From Euborellia annulipes (taxonomy: Eukaryota; Arthropoda; Insecta; Dermaptera; Anisolabididae): a stretch of 64,000 nucleotides of DNA. Of this stretch, positions 53,160-63,899 are shown one piece after another (position 1 is the first letter of the stretch; the number at the start of each line of letters is the position of its first letter). A program made the translations under genes and the position numbers. The notes under the pieces were generated by a model, which did not search any database, was not told where the DNA came from, and saw nothing but the letters and a program-made list of their open reading frames with translations. The stretch is from the NCBI GenBank assembly GCA_023213315.1, contig JAKCPI010015905.1, forward strand, positions 1 to 64,000, read 5' to 3'.

Positions 53160-56100
53160 ATTAAAGAATATTAGTATTAGTATATTATAGAGTTTTGAAA
53201 TTCTAGTACAAACAAACTGTAATTTATTATCAAGTGTTGTCTTGTTGAGCAATAGACGGCATTTCCTTCACTCTCAAACCGATTTAATTAATAACTTGAC
53301 TTTCTGTAAATTTTCTTACAAACGAGGCGATATCCGTCCAATTCAAGTTCCTACTCTGTGTCTCGTCTATAAAATGATTAAGATGTCTCGGTCGGACATA
53401 AACATTTCAAAATTTAAGGATATTTTCAAAAATAAATTTCATTTTATAAAAGTGAAGAAAGATTAATTAGATTTATACATACATCTAAATAAAGAAAAAA
53501 TTATCTTGGGAAAAAAAAAAAATATTCTTATAAATTCGAGGATATCTCAAATAAATTTTCAAAATTTAAGATTTAATTAAACGGTTGCTTACTTTGGATG
53601 TGGTAACCAGAAAAGATTTTTAAATTATTTTGAAACCAAAGATTTTTCAAAAATATACTTTTTTTTGTAAATTAAATAAATTAAATAAATTTTTCATCCG
53701 AAAATAAAAAACCCTCACAATGGCTTATTTATCGTGAAATGATTTATATGGTAGGCTATTTAGTGAAATAATTTTGATAACCAAAAAGGTAAATTAAATC
53801 TGATACAGATGATTTTATTTTACCTTTTCAAATTTAAAATTATTTCACTATATACCATATACTTAAGACTCTAGATAGCCAGGTGGGGACTTAATTGTGG
53901 CGCACTCGCTGCGTCAAAGAAGTAATTAGCCATTACGAATAGGGAGTATTTCTCCTTGGGACGAAAATTAACAATCTGATAAACTTGAATAGGCAAGTGC
54001 TCTAGCGATAGAATATGTTGACTACAAATCTACAGAACAGTGGTTCGAATCCCAGCGGTTTAAGGGAAATTTGGCAATTTTTCTCTTTTTTTTAATAATC
54101 TAATTTTGTTAATTTCTTCAAATGAAATCCATCTAGTGACCGATTAAATAAATCTTTATTTCTTTTATTTCATGTTTAATCAAAAACTAACTTTTTTAAA
54201 ATGAATTAATATCTGTTATTAAACATATAATTTTATTTGAATTATGATTGCCATGTTAATTTAAATATCCATTAATCATACAACTCATGAAAAAAAAAAA
54301 TATTGCCATTTTTTTATTATAATCAAAAATGTTTAGCTTTTTTTAAAAAAAAGATGAGTTTTCTCATAAATCGTAAATTATCCATAAAATGATTCTATAA
54401 AATCATTTAATGTGATAAAATATCGTAAAATTTTCTTGGTGCCAAGAATATCGACGCGTTTTGCGTCTCACTGCCTAGTTTTAAGCCCCCTTCTACACTC
54501 CCCTTGAACACCCTCGAATGTGATAATTATAGATTTGAATTAATTAAATGCGCTAATTTTAAGTATTAATTTTAATAAATAATTTTAAATATATTTTTAG
54601 AATGTTTATATATCTTGTTTTAAGCAAATTCTCTTTCGGATAAGATATTTTTCATTTGTAAAATTTGGGAATTTATTTAGATTTCCCAAAAATTTTTTAC
54701 CAGGTACTTAATTTAAAAAAAATATATATTATACTTGTGGATGTTGAAAATATTTTCAGAATTTTTAAATTGTGTCAAGGAATAATTTGAATAAAGCTAT
54801 TGTTACCATCAAATAAATTATACTTGTTGAAAAAAGAACATTTACCATCTATCTGCTGCGACTAATATCGAACTCGATCGAGACTAATATCTGATATAAT
54901 AATTATTTTACGAAAATCTTAAAATTATTAAATAAAATAGATATTGGACAAATTTCTAAGAGGAATGAAGGAAATAATGAAAAAATTATTGAAAGGGTCT
55001 CTACAAATTTACCCCCTCAGCCAAATTTCCTAAGTATGACTCGATCAATTTGTAAAATTTTTATTCAATAGTTTTTCAACCTCAAATACAAACGTAATCA
55101 CAATAAAATTTGTTCTACAAATCAGAAATATATTGAAATTTTAATTCGTTAGTCTAACTTGTAAGTCGCAGTAGTTCCAAAATGAAAAAAGTAAAATCAA
55201 CTATAATCTACTGAATATCCAATGTGAAAAAAGTAAAAATATTTGATTCCTTTAGATATCCAAATAGTAAAGGTATATTTTTAAATAAAAATTGTTCATA
55301 ATTAATAATAAAACAATTTTGTACGAATATATTATTTTGATAGTTTTTACATGTTGGAAAAATGATGTTTGGTCTTTGATAACATTCTATTATTACACCA
55401 TTTCTTTGGCTGCACTGAGAAACACCGATTGTCTAAAAGACTTTTTCAAAATCTTATTTCAAAAACAATTAGCCTTATTAAATTTCATTTTCACTTTCCA
55501 AATTAAATTTTGCGCTATTTAAAAATTTATAAAATTTTTTCAACTATCCACATATACTAGAATGTAAAAAAAAGTGAGAAAATAATACTTAATCGTATAT
55601 TATATAAGAAAAATAGCTTTTATTTCCTTGGTGATTTTCCACCCTCCATGGTGTAACCCCTAATTTTCTTACAAAAATAAAATTAATATATTTAAACTTT
55701 TCAGTTCATGTTTAAGCGAATGGAAATTAGGCTTTGCATGTGGAGGGGAGGTGATTTTGATAATCTCTCCGGGATTTATTTTCTATGTTAAAGACAAAAA
55801 ATTCACTATCTGGTGGATTAAACATGAACATTTATTATTTTTGCCAATTTATTTGGCATAGAATATAAATAGATTTTGTAATTAATTTTTATCTATTTAC
55901 GAATGCTTTAACTAACTAGAATTATGTAAATTTTTTAATACTATTTGGCTTTTTGGTTCTAAATACTTTAAATTCTTAATCTTTTTTCATTTCTTTATTT
56001 TCTATCTGTGTTTCAAATCGTTCAATATTTTATAAAATCTCTTTATTTTCCCACCTTTTTATATACATGTATATATATATATTTATATATATACACGTAT

Positions 56101-56400
56101 ATATTTGCTATAAAAGCAAACTTGTTACTAACTAGTCGTTGTAATAAGCAATTAGAAAGAAAGCTAGCGCTTAAATAATAAAAAATTTTAGTAATTAGTT
56201 AAAAAAAACAATGTGTATAATAACAAAAATAAAAAAAAGCTTTTATAAAAATAATGTTTCTTTTAAGTTCACCATAGATATTAGTATTTAGCTTATATTT
56301 ATGTTTATTCGCCTGCAAATTATTAAATAAGCGTGGGCCCCGGGCCTTTTAAGACAGTATTTGAAACTAACTCCATATTTCAATTAGCATCTGTTATTAT
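53160..56400. other. Intergenic between ZP and LRR genes (convergent), no gene seen
   Basis: AT-rich. 53988-54066 has a tRNA-like outline (GCAAGTGCTCTAGCG, GGTTCGAATCCCAG, weak acceptor pairing CTTGAAT/GTTTAAG) and is more likely a SINE head or tRNA pseudogene than a working tRNA. A 54030-ish anticodon cannot be assigned. Short frames at 53242-53466 and 55292-55522 lack support. Confidence 0.45.
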
Positions 56401-56406
56401 TTATTT

Positions 56407-56660
56407 ATGTTATTTGCTCAGGGGCCCACATCTTGTGGGTACGTGGATGGCGACCACGAGCTACCCGAGCTGGGACAGGCAGTCCTTCAGTTCTTTATAT
56501 GTCCGTCTCTTCCTTCCTCTTTTCAACAAGTGAGAGACTGCGACGGGCCGGCCTATCCGAATTTCTTCAGGTCGCAAAAACGTATGATAGGGTTGGAGGG
56601 AAAAAATGAGGTCCGCCGACCCCGCATTGCTGGAATAAGGCGAGGAAAGAAGAAGAGGAT
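56407..56660. repeat. GC-rich repeat block downstream of LRR gene 1
   Basis: 56420-56490 holds CACATCTTGTGGGTACGTGG ... CCACGAGCTACCCGAGCT, which recurs in altered form at 60755-60815 and 63900-63950. 56590-56650 shares GGTCCGCCGACCCCGCA with 42185-42330 (inverted). Class unknown. Confidence 0.55.
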
Positions 56661-56889
56661 TATTTATTTATGTTAATCAAATTAAAGAAAACCACATTTT
56701 ATTAACTTATATTTTTATTGTATTTTACAATTTTTTATACAGACAATTTTAAAAAAAATTTTGTGTTTACATGTTCATGTTCATATGAAAGAAAAATATA
56801 CAGAGTCAAAGAATGCGGAATTGGAACTTGGTATTTGGAATGTTTTGATTAAAAATTGAAATGGAGATTATTTTGAAAAGCGGAGAACT

Positions 56890-56895
56890 TTTATT
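56890..56895 (-). promoter_or_regulatory. Candidate polyadenylation signal of LRR gene 1
   Basis: TTTATT on + is AATAAA on the minus strand, 77 nt past the stop codon of the LRR gene. Confidence 0.45.
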
Positions 56896-56971
56896 TTACT
56901 TCTTAACATATTTATAAATAATGAATTCTCTTTGCTGATAATGACTTTATGATTTTAAAAATGTATTGGAC

Positions 56972-58246
56972 TTAAGCTAAATCTTCGATTTTAGATTCAC
57001 TAAGGCAATTCAGATTAGAAACGGCATTAATCCAAGTTTTCCCTGCAAGTGAATCAGGTACAACGCAATCTCCTTCCGAGTTCAATTCCCTAAGGTTTGC
57101 CCACTCGGCGGTTTCATGCATCTCACAATTGCATTTCAATGGATTGCCAGAGAGTACAAGTCGAGTGAGTTTAACATTTGGGGCAAGAGCTTTATGGTTG
57201 AAACTGGTCATTTGATTATCAGACAGATCCAGCGTGTACAATTTAGAAACAGAATTCAGTATACCTTCTCTTAGAATGGTGATCCCGTTGCTTGCCAGGG
57301 TGAGATTTCCCAATTTCGGCAATTCACTAAAAAGTCCCTCGGGCAAATTCTTCAAATTAGTGGATCCTAAATTGAGGGCTTCTAATTTAGGTAGTCCTTT
57401 AAATTGACTACTTGTCAATGATCCACCAATTGGATTATTAGCTAACGAAAGTCTTCTAAGCCATTTCAACCCCTGGAATCCGTCTTCTGGTAGAGATTTC
57501 AGACCAACATTTTGTAAATTAATTTCAAAACTATATTCAAGTCCAGAGAAAGCATTAGCCTTTAAATTTTTGAGAGGATTTCCTGATAAATCCAAATTAA
57601 AAATTGGAAGATCTTTGCTTAGATCTACTTGAGTAAGACTGCAATTAGCAACGTATAAAAATTTCAATTTCGGTAGAGTTTCTAAAGCTTTAGTACTCAG
57701 TTCTGTCAAAGGATTTCCGTCCAAAGTGAGTTTTGATAAAAGTGGTAATCCTTGTAAAGCTGGCCAAGGGTTTTTCAAATTATTTCCTTCAAGATTTAAC
57801 ATTATTAATTGTTGAAAATTTGTAAAGATATCTTTCGGCAATTCTTCTAAATTATTAAAACTCAGATCAAGTTGTTTTAGTTGGTTCTGTTCACGTAAAA
57901 ATTCTAAATTTTTAAGTTTGTTATTTGAAATAGAAAATATTTCCAATTTCACCGAAGATAAAAAGTTGTCGGGCAAATCTGTCAAACGATTATAATCCAA
58001 AATCAGCGCTTTCAGTTTCGTTAATTTACTTAGAGTAGTCTCTTTGAGATTTGTAATTCGATTAGTGGATACATCCAACTCTTTTATATTTTCATCAAAA
58101 GAAGGCCAGTTATCTGTTGAAATATTTCTACAAAAGACCTGAACTGGCTCAGGACAGAGACATCCATTAGGACAGGCTCCAAAGACCGTTTTGGAAATGA
58201 AAGCGAAGCAGCAGAGGACTGCTAAGGACTGCCTTGTTAAAAACAT
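56972..58246 (-). CDS. Secreted leucine-rich-repeat protein, paralogue 1
   Basis: 424 residues. Signal peptide at 1-24 (MFLTRQSLAVLCCFAFISKT). A cysteine-capped LRR N-terminus (CPNGCLCPEP...C), about 13 LRRs of the LxxLxLxxNxL type (for example LKQLDLSFNNLEELPKDIF), and a C-terminal cap starting NPLKCNCEMHETAEW with four cysteines. No membrane segment or GPI-type tail follows, so it is predicted to be extracellular, a protein-binding solenoid whose partner is unknown. The start at 58246 is chosen because a splice acceptor (TTTCTTTTTCAG|A ATG) precedes it by one nt; in-frame codons further upstream are intron. Single coding exon, tandem with the paralogue at 61816. Relatives include many arthropod LRR adhesion or immune proteins; no specific orthologue is claimed. 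Confidence 0.93.
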   Translation of the reverse strand: MFLTRQSLAVLCCFAFISKTVFGACPNGCLCPEPVQVFCRNISTDNWPSFDENIKELDVSTNRITNLKETTLSKLTKLKALILDYNRLTDLPDNFLSSVKLEIFSISNNKLKNLEFLREQNQLKQLDLSFNNLEELPKDIFTNFQQLIMLNLEGNNLKNPWPALQGLPLLSKLTLDGNPLTELSTKALETLPKLKFLYVANCSLTQVDLSKDLPIFNLDLSGNPLKNLKANAFSGLEYSFEINLQNVGLKSLPEDGFQGLKWLRRLSLANNPIGGSLTSSQFKGLPKLEALNLGSTNLKNLPEGLFSELPKLGNLTLASNGITILREGILNSVSKLYTLDLSDNQMTSFNHKALAPNVKLTRLVLSGNPLKCNCEMHETAEWANLRELNSEGDCVVPDSLAGKTWINAVSNLNCLSESKIEDLA

Positions 58247-58260
58247 TCTGAAAAAGAAAT
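58247..58260 (-). promoter_or_regulatory. Splice acceptor immediately before the LRR gene 1 start
   Basis: Minus strand TTTCTTTTTCAG|A then ATG. It implies an intron in the 5' UTR whose first exon lies upstream. The same arrangement is found at 63088-63103. Confidence 0.75.
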
Positions 58261-58279
58261 GAAACAGATAATTCAACAA

Positions 58280-58729
58280 CTTTATTTAAATTTGCACTAA
58301 TCCAGGCCTAAATTTAAACAATAGCCAGAGTTGAAAGGTCTTATTCAGTCCATTCAAAAAATAAAAATACTGTATATTTTTAAAAATATTTATTTATTTC
58401 TTTTTTCATAAGCCACGAGTTTCGACTGTTTTTTTGTATCAATATATGATAATTGTATATATATATATTTTTTTGTTTCAACCCTAACTATGAATTTATT
58501 TTGATTAAAAGTAAGTGAAATTAAATAAAAACAATTCAAATTTTTTTCTCAAAAAACTCTAAGATAAAGAAATTTGTGAGTTCGAAAGACAGTGGCGTCA
58601 TTTCAACATTTTCCTTGGAGGGGGGGCAAACATTTTTTTTCTTAAAATTTACTTACAAATAGGTAATCAAATTTGGCCAAAACATTTAATTTAATTAATT
58701 GTTTAATTTTGTACAGTTTGTATACTCGT
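58280..58729. other. Upstream of LRR gene 1, 5' UTR intron, no element
   Basis: AT-rich. At 58591 CAGTGGCGTCATTTCAAC with a G run resembles a hAT-MITE left end (a reversed match GTTGAAATGATGCCACTG lies at 39784-39800) but no right end was found. Confidence 0.45.
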
Positions 58730-58998
58730 CAAGGGCGGATACAGAGGGGGGGGGGGGGTAAAGGGGGTAATTACCCCCCGAGATTTGAAAAAAATACCTT
58801 TTTTTTTGAAAAAAAATTTATTTTTAATGTAAAATTTTAAAAATTAATACTTAAAAATTTTATTTGTATTTATATTCTGGCCAACAAGTACAGAAGTGCG
58901 CTTTTAAATTACCGAAATTAAGAAAAAATAGTGTGCTGTGCAACGAGTCACACAAGATTACCCCCCCCCCCCGAGAAACACCTCTGGATCCGCCCTTG
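58730..58998. mobile_element. hAT-type MITE, family CAAGGGCGGAT
   Basis: 269 bp, ends CAAGGGCGGATACAGAGG / CCTCTGGATCCGCCCTTG, perfect 8-bp TSD ATACTCGT (58722-58729; 58999-59006). Best-preserved copy of the family; carries the shared GTGTGCTGTGC ... CACACAAGATT arm at 58930-58960. Confidence 0.94.
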
Positions 58999-59079
58999 AT
59001 ACTCGTAGATGTATTTTGGAATATTTTATTTAGAATAATATAAAATTTTATAAAAATCGGAGTTCTTGGGAGGGAGCAT

Positions 59080-59530
59080 TTGCCCCCCGCCCTGCCCCCT
59101 GTTAAAGAAATGAGTAACCAAAATGAAGATTCAACTGCTTTTCAAAGTAAAACTTATTTTAAATACCAATGTTACGGATGCGGAAAGAAGGGTCATAAAA
59201 AGTCCGAGTGCCGATTTAGAAATAAATTTAATAACACTAAAAAGAAGAATTTCGAAAAGAAAGAGAAAGTTAGTGTTGCTTGTCAAGAAAACGACGAAAA
59301 CGAAAAAGAATGGCCTTCATAGGAAAGTCTCAAGATAAAGAAAGTAAAGAATCAAAGAATTTTACAAAAATTGAATGGATTCAGGAGCATCAGATCATAT
59401 GATTAATGATGAAAAGTATTTTTTGTGTAGAATTCTTTTTATGAGATGTAGTGTAATCAAAAGTGGTTTAGCCCTGATTATTCATGATATCGGAATAAAT
59501 CTTACCTTAGTTTTAAAAAAATGAAGCTTG
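59080..59530 (+). pseudogene. Ty1/copia-type retrotransposon remnant (gag knuckle and protease start)
   Basis: 59080-59322 encodes a CCHC zinc knuckle, YQCYGCGKKGHKKSECRFRN (CX2CX4HX4C), in a Lys-rich context. About 50 bp on, in another frame, MDSGASDHMINDEKYF (from 59375) is the active-site region of a copia protease (DSGAS). The knuckle followed closely by DSGA is the order in copia polyproteins. The frame change and later stops show decay. No integrase, RT or LTR was recognised. The apparent Met at 59080 lies in flanking C-rich DNA and is not a real start. Confidence 0.82.
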
Positions 59531-60104
59531 TTCTATTTCTAATGTGTTTGATGAATATAAAAACGATAACCCACTCTTATCACTTGGCACAGATGTGAGC
59601 TCTGAGCTCTGAGCTCTGATCGAGTTTTCACAGCCGCAGCCTTTATATGAGACACTCTGGCGTCCATTTGATATTCTATCTTCTTGGAATTCTTTTCGGG
59701 AAATCCATATCAGTTTGCGTATAAATAATAATGATAAAAATTTGAATTTTTTTTGCTCAAAATCGCTGAATGGTTCTTTAACTCTTTTTTTGTGGGGACA
59801 GGCTAGGGCTACTCTATCTCAGGTGACCGATATTATTTAGATAGTATTGCATACATTGCTTTCTAAAATACTGTTTATATGGAAGAATATTTTAATTTTA
59901 AGAAAATGATAAATCCAAATGCTAGAAAATATTTAAAAATAAGGATTTTAGGAAAATGAGTTAATAATAATTGTAAGTAGGCCTAGCAAGGAAATATAGG
60001 AGATTCAAAAAATTAAAAAAAAAAAAAGATATATTTTATAGTATAAATAATTGAAACTTACAATTTTTACTTTCTCTTACCTTATATATGAAATATTTCT
60101 TATT

Positions 60105-60250
60105 GTGTCTAGGGTCCCGGGTTCGAGTCCCAAGCGGGAAAAATTTATTTCATTTAAATTGGCTACCAATCATATGAAATAAAAAGGGATGTGGTCTAAA
60201 TGGCCTTAGATGCCGAAAAAGACCTTAAACAAATTAAATAAAGAATAAAA
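60105..60250 (+). mobile_element. SINE-2, tRNA-derived, 3' part
   Basis: B-box GGGTTCGAGTCCCAAGC, then GGGATGTGGTCTAAATGGCC and GATGCCGAAAAAGACC. Only the second half of the tRNA-like head is present. Tail pieces of the same family occur at 16645, 39275, 42980, 43985 and 49708. Confidence 0.65.
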
Positions 60251-61815
60251 ATTCAACTAGTTGTTTCTTGATGGCTTGATATTATAAAAATTCAATTTTT
60301 TCGTCAAAAATTCTATTGCATTTCACTTCAAGTTTGACCTACTACAGAAAAACATGTCTAAACTCACAAAAAGCAGGAAAGTCAGTTAATTACATAAGAA
60401 AATGATAAAAAAAAAAAGATGAATGCAATGCAAATAATTTCTAAAAATAAAAAATTAAATCAAAATTTTATTCTTTGAATTAAGATTTTTTTTCAAAATA
60501 ATAAATTCTCGAAAATCTCATTATCAAATATTTTATTTATTATTTTAAATATATTATAATTTTTAAAAATAACCTCAGAAATTAAAAACAAACATGAGGT
60601 CAGAACTTATTAGATATTTTCTTTTTTTTTCTTCTCCTTATCAAAACTAATATAAATAAAATCATTGCTGCAATTAAATTAATTTATGCTAAAGAAACAA
60701 TAAGATAATTGGAAAATTTAATAAAATGGATTGTGCATTAGAATGAAATTATTTGCACAAGTGAGCACCTTGGATGACGACTACAAGTTACCTAAGCTAG
60801 ACTGACATTTTACTTTAATTCTAAATTTCACTTATTTATACAGACTAGCTTATTACGATTTTATTTTCATTGAAAAGAATCGCTCACATTTTGCAATCGA
60901 AAATTGAATATGGAATATTATATACCAAATTTTTTTTTTATTTATTATAATATATAAATTTCTCCAAGAATTTTAGCATTTTTTTAAACAATTTTTTAAA
61001 TAAATGAATTTTTGATAAGGGTTTTTTGATCAATAAACTCGAAGCCATTTTATTTTTATTTTTTTATACATACTGCGTTATGTTAGTATAATACAAAATA
61101 ATACTCAAAATAAATTATATAGAATAACCTTATTCATATAAAATATTATAATATCGCACTAATAAGTATGAAGTATATTTAGTTTATCTGGCACTAGCCA
61201 GACAGCCTTTATTGTTTACAATTATTGTACATGTATAATTAATTGTATTAGTTAAAATATACAAAGAACTCGTATAATAGCTTTTAACTAGTTTTTTATT
61301 TTTATAATACATAATGTTTAATGTTCATCAGTCAATTTCATGATTTTTTTTAAATCTAAGGAATAAACAACCGTGATTGTGATATAAACAAAATTGTTAG
61401 TAACAATGCTGCAACAATGATGAGAAATGAGACGCATCTAGGAGTTAGTGCATACAACGTGATACATTTAACTTGTCATTTTTTTGATTAGGGGCTCAAG
61501 TGTTAAACTAAGCTAGAAATCTTTTAAATATTCACTAGTTTAGTTTTAATATTCACTACTTCTGTTTGGACTTTAATACATTTATTATTAATTATTAAAC
61601 TCCTCTGTAACGAAAATAAAATCACGAATATTTTATGGACTAAAAAATTTACAAAAACAAATATTTATTTTTCTCAATGAAAATGATGTTTGTTTGAAAA
61701 CCTAAAATAGCGGTTTCGTGTTTGTTAAAAAAAAATACATTTAATTAATTCCAATTAAAAAATTGTAGAAAGAAAATCAAAATAAATCGAAATTTGTAAC
61801 GTGACTCCATCCATT
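60251..61815. other. Downstream of LRR gene 2, no gene seen
   Basis: AT-rich. 60260-60285 repeats TTGTTTCTTGATGGCTTGATATTAT, a scrap of the Penelope-type end seen at 6270-6310. 60755-60815 carries the ~50-bp motif shared with 56.4 and 63.9 kb. Confidence 0.5.
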
Positions 61816-63087
61816 TCAGCTACATTCTAGCATGTCTATTGAATCGATCCAGGGTTGCCCAACAATCGGTGGTGGGTGGGTGCATTCGCCTTCTGTTACC
61901 AAAATATTTGTCCTCGCCCATTCAATGGTCGTCTCCAAATCACAAGAGCATTTCAATGGATTCCTTAGAAGAACCAAACGCCTTAGTTTAGCATTCGGAG
62001 CCAGAGCCTTATGGCTAAATGTCACCAAATTATTATCCGATAAATCCAGGTAATCCAATTTTTCTAAAGCAGAAAGTCCTCCATCACTAATGTTTACAAG
62101 ACCATTTCCTTCAAGAAATAGTCTGTTTAGACTGGTCAATTTATTAAAAAGCCCTTTCTGGATGTGTTTTAATTCAATATTACTAAGATCAAGTTCTTGA
62201 AGTTTCGGTAAGCCGTTCCAATATCCGCTTTCAAGAGAACCGAAAGGATTGTTATTGAGCCAGAGGGATGTTAAATTTGTCAAACCTTGGAATCCTTCTT
62301 TAGGAAGTGACGTCAGGCGAGTATGATTTAGATTGAGATCCTTAACGAACTGAAGACCAGCAAATGTATCTGCTTTTAACACTTTGATGGGATTTTTTGA
62401 AATATCCAACGTAACAAGCTGCATTTTATTACTAAAATCAACACTACTTAAAGTACAATTAGCGACATAAAATTTTCTTAAATTTGGTAACGATTCTATC
62501 ACAATCATATCTAACCTATTGAGAGGGTTATCGTTTAAAAGAACTTGGTATAATTTTGGTAAAGCTTGAAATGCCGGCCAAGGGTTCGTGATTCTATTCC
62601 CTTCCAAATAGAGCATGTATAAATTTGTAAAGGCTGAAAATATATCTTCTGGTAAAATTTCTATTTGATTAAAACTAAGATCAAGTCGGAAGAGATTTGT
62701 TTGATTTCGTAAAAATGTCAACTCGACAAGTTTATTGTGAGAACCCGAAAAACTCTCTAAAAGATTATTGGATAGCAAATCGTCAGGAATTTCTTTCAAT
62801 TCATTGTTATCCACTTTTAAAACTTTAAGTTTTTCTAAATTCTTGAATGACTCTAATTTCAACCATTTCAAATGATTATTAGAGAGATCAATATCAATGG
62901 TTTCCACTTCAAAAATCGGCAATTTATCCGCATGAATATTTTTACAATGGACTTGAATAGGAATCGGCTTCTGGACGGACTCTACGTTATTAGGCTCTGG
63001 ACAGGTGCATATTTCTGGACAAGCTCTTCCATGTGATGTAAGTGAAGAGATGACCAAAAACGATCCCAGAAAAATTCGAAATTTCAT
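61816..63087 (-). CDS. Secreted leucine-rich-repeat protein, paralogue 2
   Basis: 423 residues, collinear with the 424-aa protein at 56972-58246 (shared PWPA, NPL, YVANC, LKADTFAGL, SHKALAPNAKL, NPLKCSC segments). Signal peptide MKFRIFLGSFLVISSLTSHG, N-terminal cap ACPEICTCPEPNNVES...VHC with a short insertion relative to paralogue 1, ~13 LRRs, C-terminal cap ending DMLECS. No membrane or GPI signal, so secreted. The start at 63087 is chosen because a splice acceptor (CATTTTTTCAG|C ATG) precedes it; an upstream in-frame Met at 63156 lies in a transposon hairpin and would give no signal peptide at the N-terminus. Same strand and spacing make this a tandem duplication. Confidence 0.93.
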   Translation of the reverse strand: MKFRIFLGSFLVISSLTSHGRACPEICTCPEPNNVESVQKPIPIQVHCKNIHADKLPIFEVETIDIDLSNNHLKWLKLESFKNLEKLKVLKVDNNELKEIPDDLLSNNLLESFSGSHNKLVELTFLRNQTNLFRLDLSFNQIEILPEDIFSAFTNLYMLYLEGNRITNPWPAFQALPKLYQVLLNDNPLNRLDMIVIESLPNLRKFYVANCTLSSVDFSNKMQLVTLDISKNPIKVLKADTFAGLQFVKDLNLNHTRLTSLPKEGFQGLTNLTSLWLNNNPFGSLESGYWNGLPKLQELDLSNIELKHIQKGLFNKLTSLNRLFLEGNGLVNISDGGLSALEKLDYLDLSDNNLVTFSHKALAPNAKLRRLVLLRNPLKCSCDLETTIEWARTNILVTEGECTHPPPIVGQPWIDSIDMLECS

Positions 63088-63103
63088 GCTGAAAAAATGA
63101 AAA
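63088..63103 (-). promoter_or_regulatory. Splice acceptor immediately before the LRR gene 2 start
   Basis: Minus strand TTTTTTCATTTTTTCAG|C then ATG. The intron it closes contains the hairpin repeat element beginning ~35 bp upstream. Confidence 0.75.
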
Positions 63104-63123
63104 AATGCATTAAGCATTTTAAT

Positions 63124-63785
63124 AAAAAAAATCTGGTGTGACGGCACAGCACACAACTTTCTCTACCTTCGGTAATCGAAAGTTGTGTTCTGTGTGTCAC
63201 CAGATTTTTGTGTCGACATGTATTTAGTTTCGACCATAGGGTACGATTGAATTCAAGATGTAAAATTTATAAGTATGGGAAAATATTTATATTTTGTTTC
63301 CATGGCAACCATTTCTCCTATCTTTTCTATGGAGTACAAGAGTAAAGTGGTCTTCAGAAGATTTCAATCACAAAATGAGAATATACATTTTAAAGAGAAT
63401 CTAAAAAATAATTGATTTTTGAATTAAAAAAAAAAATCGTTGGAGCAATTTTAGAGAAAATCGAAAAAAACTGAAAAAGTGCATCAGTAAAGTACTAGTA
63501 CTCTTTGGTCGATTTTGTTCAAAAGCTTCGTGTCACGTGCCATGGGGGTGCCTAACTTAAATATAAAATTTCAACTTCCTAGATCTTTTTGTTCTTGAGA
63601 TATTTTGTTCACAGACACACAGACACACAGACACACAGACAGACCATGTCGCGAAAACCACTTTTTTGGATTCAGAGGACCTCAAAACGTGTATATCCAT
63701 CAAAATCTCGACATCGAATTTTTGACATGAAACAATATTTTCTTCTATATATATTAACATATATATAGAGGTAAAGAAAAAAAAT
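63124..63785 (+). mobile_element. Hairpin repeat family, near-complete copy in LRR gene 2 5' intron
   Basis: Hairpin at 63124-63212 (AATCTGGTGTGACGGCACAG ... CACCAGATTTTTG), body with ACCATGTCGCGAAAACCAC, and the terminal AT-rich stem (ATTTTCTTCTATATATAT ... AGAGGTAAAGAAAA). Reads antisense to the LRR gene. The hairpin is the part nearest to the acceptor. Confidence 0.85.
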
Positions 63786-63899
63786 GAATTTTAAAAAATC
63801 ATTATCAAGCAATTTTTAATTCATTACCTTAGCCCTTAAAGACGATAAAGATCATGCAATGTGTATATATATTATTGAAAGAAGCAAGACATTGAATTG

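Noticed and set aside
53242..53466. 74-codon frame after the ZP stop
   Set aside because: Lies in the ZP 3' region, no domain, no splice connection; the ZP stop at 53007 is firm.
53988..54066. Functional tRNA
   Set aside because: B box and a weak acceptor stem are present, but D and anticodon arms do not fold convincingly. Listed only as tRNA-like.
63088..63156. Upstream Met at 63156 as start of LRR gene 2
   Set aside because: These codons lie in a transposon hairpin and the intron end; the start at 63087 follows a splice acceptor, begins a signal peptide and matches the paralogue.
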